A stretch of DNA of 64,000 bases. It comes from Torreya grandis. Its lineage: Eukaryota > Streptophyta > Pinopsida > Cupressales > Taxaceae. The stretch lies in the NCBI GenBank assembly GCA_037957365.1, contig JARHVA010007804.1:337501-401500 (forward strand), written 5' to 3'. Made by a program: the position numbers and the translations under genes. Positions 12,595 through 23,940 of the stretch are shown here, piece after piece. The notes under the pieces were generated by a model. The model had not been told where the DNA came from, did not search any database, and was given only the letters and a program-made list of their open reading frames with translations. Position 1 is the first letter of the stretch, and each line of letters begins with the position of its first letter.

Positions 12595-13158
12595 ATGCAA
12601 ATATTTGAAAGGATTCTTATGTATCTCAAGGGGACTATGGAGTTTGGGTTGTGGTATCTAAGGATCAAGGAGCTTAATTTGAAAACCTATACAAATGCAG
12701 ATTGGGCATGAATTCTAGATGATAGGAAGAGTACCAGTGGAGGATATTTCTTATTAGGTGCATGCCTTATTTCAAGGATAAGCCAAAATAAACCATCAAT
12801 AGTATTATCCACTTGTGAAGTTTAATACATTATAGTAGCTTCATGTTGCACTCATGTCATATGGATGAGTTAGACCTTAAAATACTACAAGGTAGAGTAT
12901 GATAATACTATCCTTATCTATTGTGACAATACAAGTTATATAAGTGTATTAAATAACCCTATCATGCACACAAGGACTAAACACATTCCCATTAGGTATA
13001 ATTTTTTAAGAAAATAGGTAAGTGAAAAAATTATCAGAATTGAATATGTTTCCACATAGGATCATATTTTAGACATTTTGACCAAACCACTTCCAAAGGC
13101 AACATTTGAACACCTAAGATAGGAATTGGGTGTAAATTCTTCCCCTAGTAAGCATTAA
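12595..13158 (+). pseudogene. RNase H of the outer copia element
   Basis: YTNADWA, DRKSTSGGYFLLGACLIS, IYCDNTS, RTKHIPIRYNFL and DILTKPLPKATFEHLR follow each other in the order of copia RNase H. ASCCTHVIWM recalls SIRE-type elements. Several in-frame stops are present. The open part ends shortly before AGGGGGAGA at 13167-13177, a purine run that is not the actual LTR-adjacent tract. Confidence 0.85.
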
Positions 13159-13447
13159 GGAAGCCAAGAACTTAGGGGGAGATAATCAAGTGGTTTATTA
13201 GCTCCAAGAGTAGGTGAGTAGTACCAATAATTTATGCATAGAGATAGGTAGAGCATGTTTATATCATGACTCATAAACTCATAATCATGTGTGTTGAGTG
13301 TTTTGTATCAAGGAGTTGTGATCCAAGAATTTATAAGCATATCTTTGTCATTTATGTTAAAGTGGGAGAAAATTTCAGAATGAGGTAGAAGTTGCTTGTT
13401 GAGAGAAGGTTTTAAGAGTAATTTCCATCAATGAAAAATTGGGATTT
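13159..13447 (+). other. Non-coding tail and polypurine tract
   Basis: About 290 bases between RNase H and the 3' LTR. Three purine-rich runs occur: AGGGGGAGA near 13170, AGTGGGAGAAA near 13362 and AAAAATTGGGA at about 13434-13444. The last one directly precedes the LTR start and is the likely primer for plus-strand synthesis. No envelope-like frame is present. Confidence 0.6.
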
Positions 13448-13457
13448 TTTTGATAAG

Positions 13458-13521
13458 TGTTGTCATTGATGTCAAGGTTGATTTCATTGATGTCAAGGTT
13501 GATGTCATTGATGTCAAGGTG
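13458..13521 (+). repeat. Three 20-21-base tandem units at the LTR start
   Basis: CATTGATGTCAAGG recurs three times; the 5' LTR (5927-5968) has only two units. Each unit holds TGATGTCA, which could be a decayed TGACGTCA bZIP box (C-to-T at CpG). The position at the start of U3 would suit an enhancer. The repeats are seen; the enhancer role is inference. Confidence 0.7.
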
Positions 13522-15221
13522 AATCTGGTAAAGATGGATGGTGAGTGGTCTTTGATGTATTATCTTGTGAGATTGATGTGACAAGGTAAGTTTATTGATA
13601 TTTTTATTCTCTATTGGTTGATTTCAAGGTTGATATCAATGTTCAAGTCAACATGAAGTTGTCAGTGTTTTAATTGAAGGTTCTTGTGAAGGTATGATGA
13701 TAACTAGGTCTACAAGAGTGTTGTTAAGAGTAAGATAAGTTGGAAATGAGTTGTGTCAAGAATATTGGAAGATTATTTTTGTATAATAGTAGTGATATGA
13801 GTGTTTTATGAGTATTATTATGTCATCTTGAGTGATATCATTGGTGTCAATATGTTCGAGCATAGACAAGGTGTCTTGTGAAGCCTAATATAGACCTTGT
13901 GAGAAGGTATGTGTAGGTAGCATGGTGAAGTGATTGTACTCAGGGCTATGAGAGGTTTTTAAGGATGTTTGAGCATGTATTTTATTCATTGAATCACTCA
14001 TGAGAGTTTTAGGGTGAGCTTACAGGGGTAGGACCTTAAGTCTAGGTCTACATCTAAATCTATCTTAGACCCTGCTTGGCCTAATGAGGTAGCATGATCT
14101 ATTGTCAAGGCATGTGAAGGATATGTAATAGTTTTTAATAAAGAGAGAGATTTTATGGAATATATTGAGATTTTTATCATGACAATTAGGTGTTGAGAGC
14201 ATGGAAAGAGGCATGAAAATTAGTTTAAGGCCTAGTAACATATGAAGACTATGGTGTAGAGAAAGAGTGTAGCCTAATGGGGTATCGATATCTATTTACA
14301 ATTAAATTATGAGTATGTGATAATTTAAAAAGGTGAGTCATGTTTTTAGGCATTTGCATGAATTTTTAGGTTCTAATTTGAAGGACAAGGCATGAAAAGT
14401 TATTTTGAGGTCTTTTGAGTGCTTAGAATGAAGGGCTCTCAACCTAACAAGGATTTTACTATGCTCATTAGCTCATAAAAACCTTGAATGGGAAACTAAT
14501 ATATTAATTAGAGATGGGTAATATTAATTGGGTAAATTTATAGGCATTATTTTTTGAATTGAGGGGTTATGCTTTATGAATGATTGTTAACATTACAAAT
14601 AGGTTTAAATCCTCTTAGAACCCTAATGAGGATCCGATGTTCAATATGTTGATCAAAAGTGACCATAATGGATTTTTATTATTATTTAAGTGTTTGTATA
14701 TTTTATTTTACTCTATTAAGTACCTCCAAGTGGTGGTGGGTAGTCAAATAGTTAGAAAATATACAAATACAGGCTTGTTTGTGAAGAATTTGTAGTAGTC
14801 AAAAGTTTCATTGGATAAGAAAATAAAATAAATGAAAGAAGGATATAGATAATTATAATATATTTACATTAATATTTATAGATATTTTACACCCTTAAAT
14901 TATGCCAAACTGGCCATCTAATGTAGCCATTCGCTAATATGCCTAATGGTGTAAACAATGAAAAACCCAAGCAATAGTGAAAAGATAAATTGGAATGTGG
15001 TTTCATGATATAATGATGAAACCAAGAGCATATATATGTATTTCATGTCTTTTAAGACATTTTAATTTTTGTTATAAGTTTTTTAGGTTAGTGAATATGG
15101 TGAAAATTTTTCTCATAAGTTGACATGTCTAGTTTAAGTAAGATAGTGAGATACAAGGTCGTGAGATTGGTTTGAAAGACCAATATTTACCATTAGACCA
15201 TATGATATTTATATTTGAGGA

Positions 15222-15436
15222 TTTACCTTAAGGACCAATCATGGTGACTTAGACTTCTAATATCTGTATAGACACTTTTCATGACTTTAATGCATTATTC
15301 TTATTATTATTATTATTACTATTATTATTATTATAATATATATATATATATTATAATATAAATTGATTATAAGTCATGGAAAGTGTCTATATAGGTATTG
15401 GAAGTCTGAGTCACCATGATTGGTCCTTAAGGTAAA
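15222..15436. repeat. Inverted repeat, 68-base arms, in the 3' LTR
   Basis: 15222-15289 and 15369-15436 are reverse complements with about seven differences, five of them transitions. They enclose an AT-rich loop with (TTA)n and (TA)n. The 5' LTR has only the right-arm equivalent (near 7690-7775), so one arm was gained here or lost there after insertion. Confidence 0.8.
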
Positions 15437-15528
15437 CTGGTAGTTCTAAGTGAGTGAGTTGCAAAGATGTTCTTGAGATCTTATCTCTTGAGTGTAAGTG
15501 TCTAATGCATTTGGTAATGACACTAATG

Positions 15529-15619
<91 letters not shown>
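15529..15619. repeat. (TA)n microsatellite, about 45 units
   Basis: An uninterrupted TA run inside the outer 3' LTR. The matching place in the 5' LTR (near 7850-7885) has only CTATTTATATAC, so the run grew after insertion. Its Tyr-Ile open frame is an artefact. Confidence 0.95.
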
Positions 15620-15620
<1 letters not shown>

Positions 15621-16516
15621 TTTTTTTTATCATATTATAGTGTCTTAAATATATTTGAGCTTCTTTTTTTCAAGATAGACTTTTGAAAGTACACATGCCT
15701 AACAGGACAATTTATCTTAAAAGTGGTTTTATGGTATGAATGAAAGATATAAGTCTAAAAAATCATGGACGATGTAATTATAGGTATATTTTTATGTAAT
15801 TTTTATTTTGGGATAAATCTGTATAGGCCCAATATAATCAAGTTTTGGTGTTAAGAGATAGACCTAATGCAATTAAGTCTCCATGAGACCTAAAAGTGAA
15901 ATGAAGCCTATTTGAGTAATGTCAAACCAAATCAAACTCAAATCTCATTTTTTTCATGTCCACCAGATGTATTCAAACCTATTTTATGGTTTACCTAATA
16001 TTTTAATGGTGTGTGGCTAACTAATTGGTATATGAACAAGGAATGGTATATACAAGGCAGTTTTAGGCCTATTTGAAATAAAGCTAAGAGGAAGTGAATG
16101 AAATAGAAGATCAAATAATAAAAGGAGGTATTTTAGACAATCAAAGGGATATATATATAATAATTAAGGTATAAAAAGAGTTATGTGTATGAAAATCAAG
16201 GTCATATGACCTAATCAATCTTGAAGAGACCTAGTTGAGAGTAGAGGCCTAGAAGGTACATTGAGAGGGATAAGATTGTGAAGAGCTGAAGAGGTGGTCA
16301 TCATATATTGTTTAAGAAACACAGTGTTATTAAGGTGATAAAATGAATTAGGTGGATAATTTTTTTCTTGATGATCTAGGGGGTTGGTGCCTCCTTGCAA
16401 GTGGGTTCTTGCTAAAGCCTAGTCAAATGGGTGCTTGGATAGTTGTGGTTGGTGTTCAATATGGAGTTTGTGCTTCACTAAATTTGGTTTTTGTCATATA
16501 GGAATATATTCCATGT

Positions 16517-19500
16517 TGTCACTTTAAATTTCACCCAATGAGGATATGAAAATTCACTCCTCATTCAATTATCACAATAGAACCACCTTAGGGCTGTGGG
16601 TATCCCTAAATTGAGGTGGATCTCTAGATTAGGGGTTAGCTCCCATTGATGTATGACTAAGCTCAATCCTACTACTAACACTTGGGGGGATTAAAAGTGA
16701 TAATAATATATGAAATAAAATATACTCTATGGGAGGTTATACACTAAATTTATGCTCTACTCATACCCTTTGATAGGCACTTAAAACTAAGAATAAGTAT
16801 GCAGATACACTTCATTCAATAACAACCTTCTCTCTCACATCAATGTTTCAATATGGGTCCTTGGAGATAGCTTAGGCTAGGAGGACTTATAAAATATGTA
16901 TTATAAGACACACTATTTGATATGATACTTACTACACCTATAATTAAATTAAGCACTTCTTGCTAACCTACAAAAGAGAGATTATAAAACACAAGGTACT
17001 AGGAAGAGTAACATGTGAAGGTAAACCAAGCTAAACTTGCACAAGACAAAAAAATATTTTGTACACTTAGTGAAACTTTTAATGAGGTAAAAAAACTATA
17101 TTTATTGATTCAAGGAAAAAATTTGGTAGGACTTCACCATACCCAAGTGGAGAGATGAAATACAATGTCAAAAAGGCTAGCTTATATAGAGAAAATGATA
17201 TGAGAGAGAGAAAGGGAAGTTCAAGAGTCATTAGACACTTTTCCAACTTAAAATATCAGTTACTTGTGCATGTGAGAAATATATTTGGTTATCAATGCAA
17301 TGTCATGAGGTATAGGTTTCATCTCAAATCATCCAATCCTTGTAAAGTGGCCTAAAAACTCCTTTCCTTGCACATAAAACTACCCCTCATGATTTGCATC
17401 CAAAACTGACTTATCATTAGATATGATAAGGTCTGATGATGGGTCTAAGTATGAGGGGTTAAAAATAATCCCTCACATGAATTGGATAGGTCCTAAACCA
17501 CTCATGATCTTCTATTCATGCACAATCATCCATGATAGTCCCAAAATGGCTTCTCTCCAAGTACCTCTCACACTTGGCACCCAAAACCATCCCAAATATA
17601 CCATTTTATCCTTTAAAAATGAGGTATTATATGTTTCCAAGGTGTCCATATCATCATTTTCAAGAAAAAATCCTTAAAAGGCTTTCCAAATTGAGTTTCA
17701 CCACTTTTTCCTAAGTGTTCACTATCTGCCCACTGGACTGGCTAAAATGAGAGAGGTAGAAGATAGGCTTAGGATTTTAGATACCTCATAAAATGTATAT
17801 GAGGACTTATAAAAATTCCTAAACTCTCTCCCAAAATTTATTTGGTCTCTTGAAAGTCTTCTCTCACCTATAAAACACACAAAGTGTCAAAAAGAGCTAT
17901 ATTTTGACCCCTTTCATATAGTTCCATACAACAAATTGGCATTGGATGGAGTCTAAGGGAGTGTTATAAAATTTTCAAAATTCTCATGGATTTCCATCTC
18001 ATTTGGATGCATTAACTTTCTTCTTTCCCAATCGAGTCTTTAAGAGGGTTTCATGAGGGTTTCTAGTCACTTTCAGCCTTAGCCTTTGTTCATAAATGAT
18101 GCATGTTAAACTTCTCTCACAATGTCATTGATGGATTCCTAGGGACCCCCTCTAATATCCCTAAACACCTCAAGGTCCCATGCATAATTTCATGAAAGTT
18201 TCAAGCAATTCAAGTTGACATTTGAGTTCATTTCTTGTATTATATGGGGGTCTGAGTTGGTCTAAGGCTAAAAAGAGTCTCTTCTTGGATTTTTACGAAC
18301 ACAAATAGATTTAATACAATTTTGTGAGCCCCAAAAACATTATCCCATAGGTTTTAGTGTTTGTCTGGTTCTAAAAAATGGTATAACTCTCTTTTAGGCA
18401 CTAGGCCTAGATTAGGCTTACTAGGCCTTACATGCAACTTTAGGTTCAAAAGATCTACCTTGATGAAATCCCTACATATAATGGATTTGAAAATTCTAAT
18501 ATAAATTTACATACATGGAACAAATAATTTGAATTCTTGGTCAAGAATGGGAGTGAATATGACTCCCCTTTTGGCTCCTTGGCCTCATTTCTGCCTATGG
18601 GGTTGACTATAACCTTTGTTGCCTAGGGCACCCTGTTTGCCTTCAGACCTTATATAAAGGTTTTTTAGGTTATAATGTATTTCCTTAAGCTTCATAAATA
18701 AACTTGAAAGGTTTCCAGGTCTTATGGTTCACTATTCCATCATATGTCCCTCAAAATTGCACCTTCATGCAAGACAAAAGTGCCCTATCTCTGAGATAGA
18801 ATAGAGGCATGTTACCTTATTTGTTTAAAAATAATAATCATTTTATGTTATTTTATAGGTCACAAGGGTAATATTCAGCTAATTTTATCCCTTAACTCCA
18901 ATATTTGACCCCTCGCTTGCTTAATCTCCTTAGACAAACTTTCATCAACTGACTATGCTCAAGGTATTGGGGTATGGACTGTGAATGATTGTTTGAGGAT
19001 GCTTGTTTAATTTGTTCTTATGTTTTAAAGGTTCCAAAAGCTCCCTAAATGTTCACTAAAGTGGATCCACCTTATAGTCATCAACCTAAGATTTCATGCA
19101 TCCTTAATTCCCCAAACTGGGCTCTTCCCTTAGAAGACTGAGAAAACCTCTTTTTCCTCTAGGATGAACTTGATGTAGGTGTTTTCAAGGATGTATATAG
19201 GTTTATGTAAGTGTAAAAAATCAACATAACCTCTATTATCATCTAAAAACTTGTTGATCATCATTCAATGTTTTTTTAGGTCCTCTTAGTTTGGCCTTGC
19301 TAGGGTTTCATGACTATGTTTCTTCCTCATGAATGAGATGATTATCCCACCTTTATTATAGGTGTTAATGCTTGATTTGGTATGTTAGGGACAAGGGGAA
19401 CACCTTAATTATTCACATTATATCCCCTTATGCTACTTGAATCCATTTTATATTCCTTAATTAATTTTCATCATCTCCCCACAACTTTACTAGCTAACTA

Positions 19501-21433
19501 TGATTGAGACAAGGTTTTGGTCTGTTGTAGGTTGTCATGGGTTGATAATGGCTTAAAAGATCCTCTTAAACTTCCCATAGGTCACACAACATTTCTTGCA
19601 TCTCCATTCTTGATCAAGGTCATAGTGTGTTCAAGTTTTCAAGTAAGACACATTTCTTCAACTTAATCCCTATTGGTTGTAGGTGAATTTCCCCTTCCAT
19701 TGTACATACTATAGGTGGATGTGAGTCCATGAAAACACTTAAAACCTTATTTGATGATCCTTCCATGTCATAAATATCTATTTATCTGATTGACACCACT
19801 CTAATGTGATGCTAATTTCTATGATATATATTGAGTGATAGAAGCTAACTCACATCTCCAAATCTTGTAGACAACACTGAGCAAATTTAGTGTTTTAAAT
19901 GCACTTTTGGGCCTTGAAAAACTCCATCTTTCCAATGACAACTACTCCTCCAACTTGGCAAGGTGATAAAAATACTAGAGGCTAAAAAACTAGGCAATTG
20001 GGAGGATCAACAAGTGTTTGTAAGTGTTCTACTTTTTAACTTCAAAACCATGCAGGCATCTATTTTCTTCTTTTAGGGTTTATGGCCCTGAATACATCAA
20101 TCTAACCTTCCTTTCATTATTTTCACCTTATCCTGCCAACCTAACACCATTAAGATATCTATTTGGACTTTTTTGCCAGCAAGGAACCTCAATAGACCCG
20201 ATCAACTATTCTAACACCTTTAAAAGGTGATCTCAACCTCTATGGTATCGCCTGTAGGTGATGGTTCTCAGTCTGCAAGTAGATGGATATGGTATTTGGA
20301 CAACATTTATTATTTTGCTCATCAAGGGATTCTAGTTTCATCTACATGATTCCAAATATTTATCTTCATATCTCAAATTTCTAAAACAACATGAAGCACA
20401 CTTTGCTCGATGTGTAAATCCTACCTGTAGGTGAAAATAATAGACAGTTTACAAACACAAACAAGCCTAGAAGGGCTTATGAGTCTGTGAGAATTCCAAA
20501 ACCAAGAAGACATTGAAGAAACCTATGGAGAGGCCTTTAGAAACATATTAAATCATCAAACTCATCAAACAAAAGAAAATTTTTCTGAAATAAGTGCAAA
20601 TAGTGACCCCCTCATGGATATGGGCACATTAAAAGTTGCCTGAGGTCTTAACAATGGTTCATGAATGAGGAACCACCAAAATGAAACTTATTGCTATGAA
20701 TTTGTATTAAATTTATATTCCTTTCACCTATTAAGATAATTCCTCCCAACTCCACCTGTACATCTCATACCATGTATTTGAATTTGACTCTCCTTGGCTT
20801 GCAAAGGAAAAAAAGGATGAAACAAAATCAAAAATGAATTTTTATACATATTCATTGCAAAACATGCATGTTATGAAGTTTATGGAGCTGAATAAACATC
20901 TTACCCACGTTTTTAGCTGAAGGTGAGATGACCAATTCTATATAAGTACCCATAAGGGCCTAAAAAGAAGGAAAATCTATCCTTTTATGAACATAACTGA
21001 TTCTTGGCCTATCATCTAACCACTCCTATTATTTTATGAATTCCTCCACATTTAAAATTGCCTTTTTAACAAATATGTTCCCTTGAAAGTCTTTGTGTGT
21101 CATTAATTGAGCTAGGAATATGACCAAAAGGCCATTTTTTGCATATGAGACATAATGAAATGTAAATTAATGACTTGTGATCCTCTTAAAACATATCAAA
21201 TACCAAATTAGGAAATTTTAAAAATAAAATAATCCTTTTACCAAGTTTGAATAGGGTTAACTTTGGTTGACTTGACTAATACAATGAGGGTGGGCTTCAA
21301 CAAGGACTAGAGGAAGAATAAGTAAGATGATAGACCAACATGACACCCTATAGGATCTATGGAAACCTATAAAATGTTAAAAAAATGTATGGGTTTACCT
21401 AATTTGACTATAAGTCAAATTTGTTCAATATTT
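16517..21433 (-). repeat. LARD left LTR (3' LTR if minus-oriented)
   Basis: Begins TGTCACTTT on the plus strand. It aligns to 23941-26468 and then to 33682-36059. A hand count over the first 135 bases gives about 87% identity. It is intact and thus shows the pre-insertion sequence for the nested gypsy element (ATGTT at the target). Short open frames such as 17155-17355 and 20024-20230 show no recognisable protein. Confidence 0.82.
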
Positions 21434-23940
21434 TTAGAAACTCCTAAGGGTAACATGTTTGTCTATGTTAAGGACTAGTAGCCTCATCCTATCCATTGGG
21501 CAAAGGGAGTCAGAATGTATTTGGAAACAATAGTACCAGAATTTGAAATGGCTATCAAAAAACTAGTTTACCTCAAAACACACAAGGAAATAATAACACA
21601 CAACAAGATAAAACCAAATGCATAAAATAAAACACACTTGTGCTACTAAGCACTTAGGAAATACAAGACATAACTGAAAGCAATTAACTATGTACATTCA
21701 ACTTGATCATACCTCTCTTCTTGGATCAAAATGGAAGTATCTTAAATATCCCTCCTTAGTAGATGAATTAGGATGTCAAGCATGCTTCCTTTTGGATGTG
21801 GTGTTAGATGACTCATGTTTTCTTTTTGCTCCTTGACTTGACATATCATCTAATGGAGTCATCTCCCACAAGTTTCCAAGGTAGATGGAGTCCTATTGAA
21901 CCTATAAACATGCATCATATTGTTGTCCTTTTGTGTCTTCATGACAGATTTTCAAATCCATGTATGAGACAACTTGTTGTGAATTTATATCTTCTTAAAG
22001 GATCTCATCATTCTTCTCACTTGTTACAACCTCTTCAAAGTCTTCAAGAAGCATTTTATCATGACAATTTGGAGTTGTTTCTTGCTCACACCTTTCCTTG
22101 ATGTTGATAGGATTAGCTTCATAGGTGGCTCTAGGATCAACTTTTAAATCATCCTCAAAAGGCTCAAGATCATCATAGATTGCTCCATCATGAGCTAGAC
22201 TCTCTTGATGATGATGTTAATCAATATATGTCTGCTCTCCAACATCTTTAACTTGTGTCATTAGTATTTTAGTCTTCTCACATTCTTCATAATCTTGGAA
22301 CATTTTCATGTAGGTTTGCCACATGTCTTCCTTTTGAGACACAACCTCTTACTTGCCATGGATTGTAGTCAGATCCAAAGGACTTGTAGGTTCCTTGAGG
22401 GATTCAAATTCATTGCAAATTTCCTCAAATTTATGCCACAATTCATCATCCTTCTCTTTATTAGCATCATGAGGTGGAACAACAAGAGAAAACTTTCCTT
22501 TTCTTCTTTAGAATCCAAAATAACTCCTTCCAAGGCATTTTATTCAACATAAGGAGCATCATCTTCATAAGGAGTCATATCCTTCTCATCATTAATCCAA
22601 TCTGAAATCTATATCTCTTCCTCCCTTTTGGTGATGTCAATATTAGGCATCTCAAAAATAAGAAGTTTAGCCAAAGAAGATTCCCAAGTAGTAATACAAT
22701 CCTCAACATTAGAAGGGCAACATTGATTAGTTAAAGGTGTAAAAATGGGTCCAATAGCTTCTTGAGGAGGGGTGGGAGGGATTTGAGGGGTTTTAATTTT
22801 CTCTCCCTTTCCAACTTCTCCACCTAAACATGATTTGTTCTTTTCTTCACTAGATTCCACCACTTATTTCCATCTTGGGAAAGTAGGCTCAAGGATCTTT
22901 TCATGGGGTTTAGATGCTAATGTAGGGGTGAATGATATGTTTAGGAAACTTGGAGTCTCCTTGGGGTTGGAACCTTGATTTTAAACTAGAAGAGTAGGCT
23001 TAGATAGTTTATTTTATGATGCCATGATAGATTGCCTTAAAATTTGATTGGCCAATTCAATCTTCTTTTTAAGATGAGCTTCAAATCTCAAACTCATTTT
23101 CTCACAATCTTCTCCAAATACATCAACCTTCTTAACCATGATGTCCTCCTTCTCTTGGCTGCTCTCTTGGATGGAACTCCAATAAGGGAAAATTTGTGGA
23201 ATGTATGAAAGGATTAGTGCATTTTGAAAAATGATTAGGTTATCATTTTGAGGGGAAAAGTTGACACACTTAAAGGTTGATGTGGGATACAGAGGGCTGG
23301 GAAGACTGAGCTGGTTCATGATCTCTTAACCTTTCTTCTAGGTGGAAAATTTGGCCACAAACATCAAGCATCTCATTATAAATACATTTTGAATTATCTC
23401 TATTTATAGGCATCTATTCTTTCTTGAATTGTTCCAAAGCATCCTTTACACTCTTGATACAAACACTAGGGATGACTTGACCATAAGCATATCTAGTATC
23501 AAGGTCTAACATATTATCTCGGTATCCAATAAGAGTATTTTTGAAAATTGTAAAGGAATTACTTGGAGATGAAACAAGTGGACTAGGTGAATCACAAGCT
23601 TGATAGGGCTGGTCATGAGAAACATATGATTGATAGGGATCATGACAAATTTGGACAAGTACTTGTTCATATTCAGAGGGAATAGGCAAAGCAGGACATA
23701 TCTCCTTAACTTGTGTTAGGATAAACACAACATAAAATAAATCCATGAAACATGTTATAAGTATGTATGAAAATAAAAAAAACTTCAATAATAATACCTG
23801 GACTACTTAACCATTACATTTATGATTGGAGTTGCCATTGGTGCTTAGTGGAATTGCCTTCAAAGGCTGGTATCTTGAGGAGAACACAAAACACCTCAAT
23901 ATATTGGAACAAGAGTCCCATCGGGCATACTAAAAACTAT
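21434..23940 (-). other. LARD internal region
   Basis: About 2.5 kb between the LTRs. On the minus strand, next to 23941, a segment containing ATGCCCGATGGGACTC (about 23914-23930) resembles the complement of a tRNA 3' end, possibly lysine-type. No good plus-strand primer site follows 21433. The rest is occupied by a decayed minus-strand protein frame. No pol motif is present on either strand. Confidence 0.55.
21776..23788 (-). pseudogene. Unknown protein remnant in the LARD, minus strand
   Basis: Read from 23788 down to a stop at 21776-21778, long open pieces follow each other: about 124 codons (23788-23414), about 100 codons (23319-23014), 84 codons (22863-22609), then acidic pieces joined by stops and frameshifts. 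The middle is rich in Pro, Glu and Lys. The acidic part contains ELWHKFEEICNEFESLKE and DMWQTYMKMFQDYEE. The C-terminus, KRKHESSNTTSKRKHA, looks like a two-part nuclear localisation signal. I recognise no domain: no zinc knuckle and no gag, protease or polymerase motif. It may be a divergent gag or an element-specific protein of about 600 residues. Confidence 0.5.

Larger units (their letters stand above)
9028..13158 (+). pseudogene. Outer copia gag-pol, decayed
   Basis: A once-continuous polyprotein, now full of stops and frameshifts and cut by a 429-base insertion at 10123. Domain order is gag tail, protease, gag-pre-integrase, integrase, RT, RNase H, as in Ty1/copia. The frame starts only about 50 bases past the primer site with a charged, coiled-coil-like gag segment, so the N-terminal gag domain seems deleted. 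The zinc knuckle (near 9430-9480) has lost its cysteines and histidine, mostly by changes explained by G-to-A transitions. No function remains. Confidence 0.88.
13448..16516 (+). repeat. 3' LTR of the outer copia element, left part
   Basis: Homologous to 5917 onward. It differs from the 5' copy by a third unit of the 20-21-base repeat at the start, an inverted duplication around 15222-15436, and a long (TA)n tract. It stops at CCATGT (16511-16516), where the LARD-like element begins, and continues at about 36065. Confidence 0.85.

Noticed and set aside
13167..13177. AGGGGGAGA as the 3' polypurine tract of the outer copia element
   Set aside because: It lies about 270 bases before the LTR start fixed by comparison with the 5' LTR; the tract must touch the LTR.
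15498..15686. 62-codon Tyr-Ile repeat open frame
   Set aside because: It is the translation of a (TA)n microsatellite.
16517..21433. Plus-strand orientation of the LARD
   Set aside because: No known primer site follows 21433, while a tRNA-like site and the long decayed frame favour the minus strand. Not excluded, only less likely.
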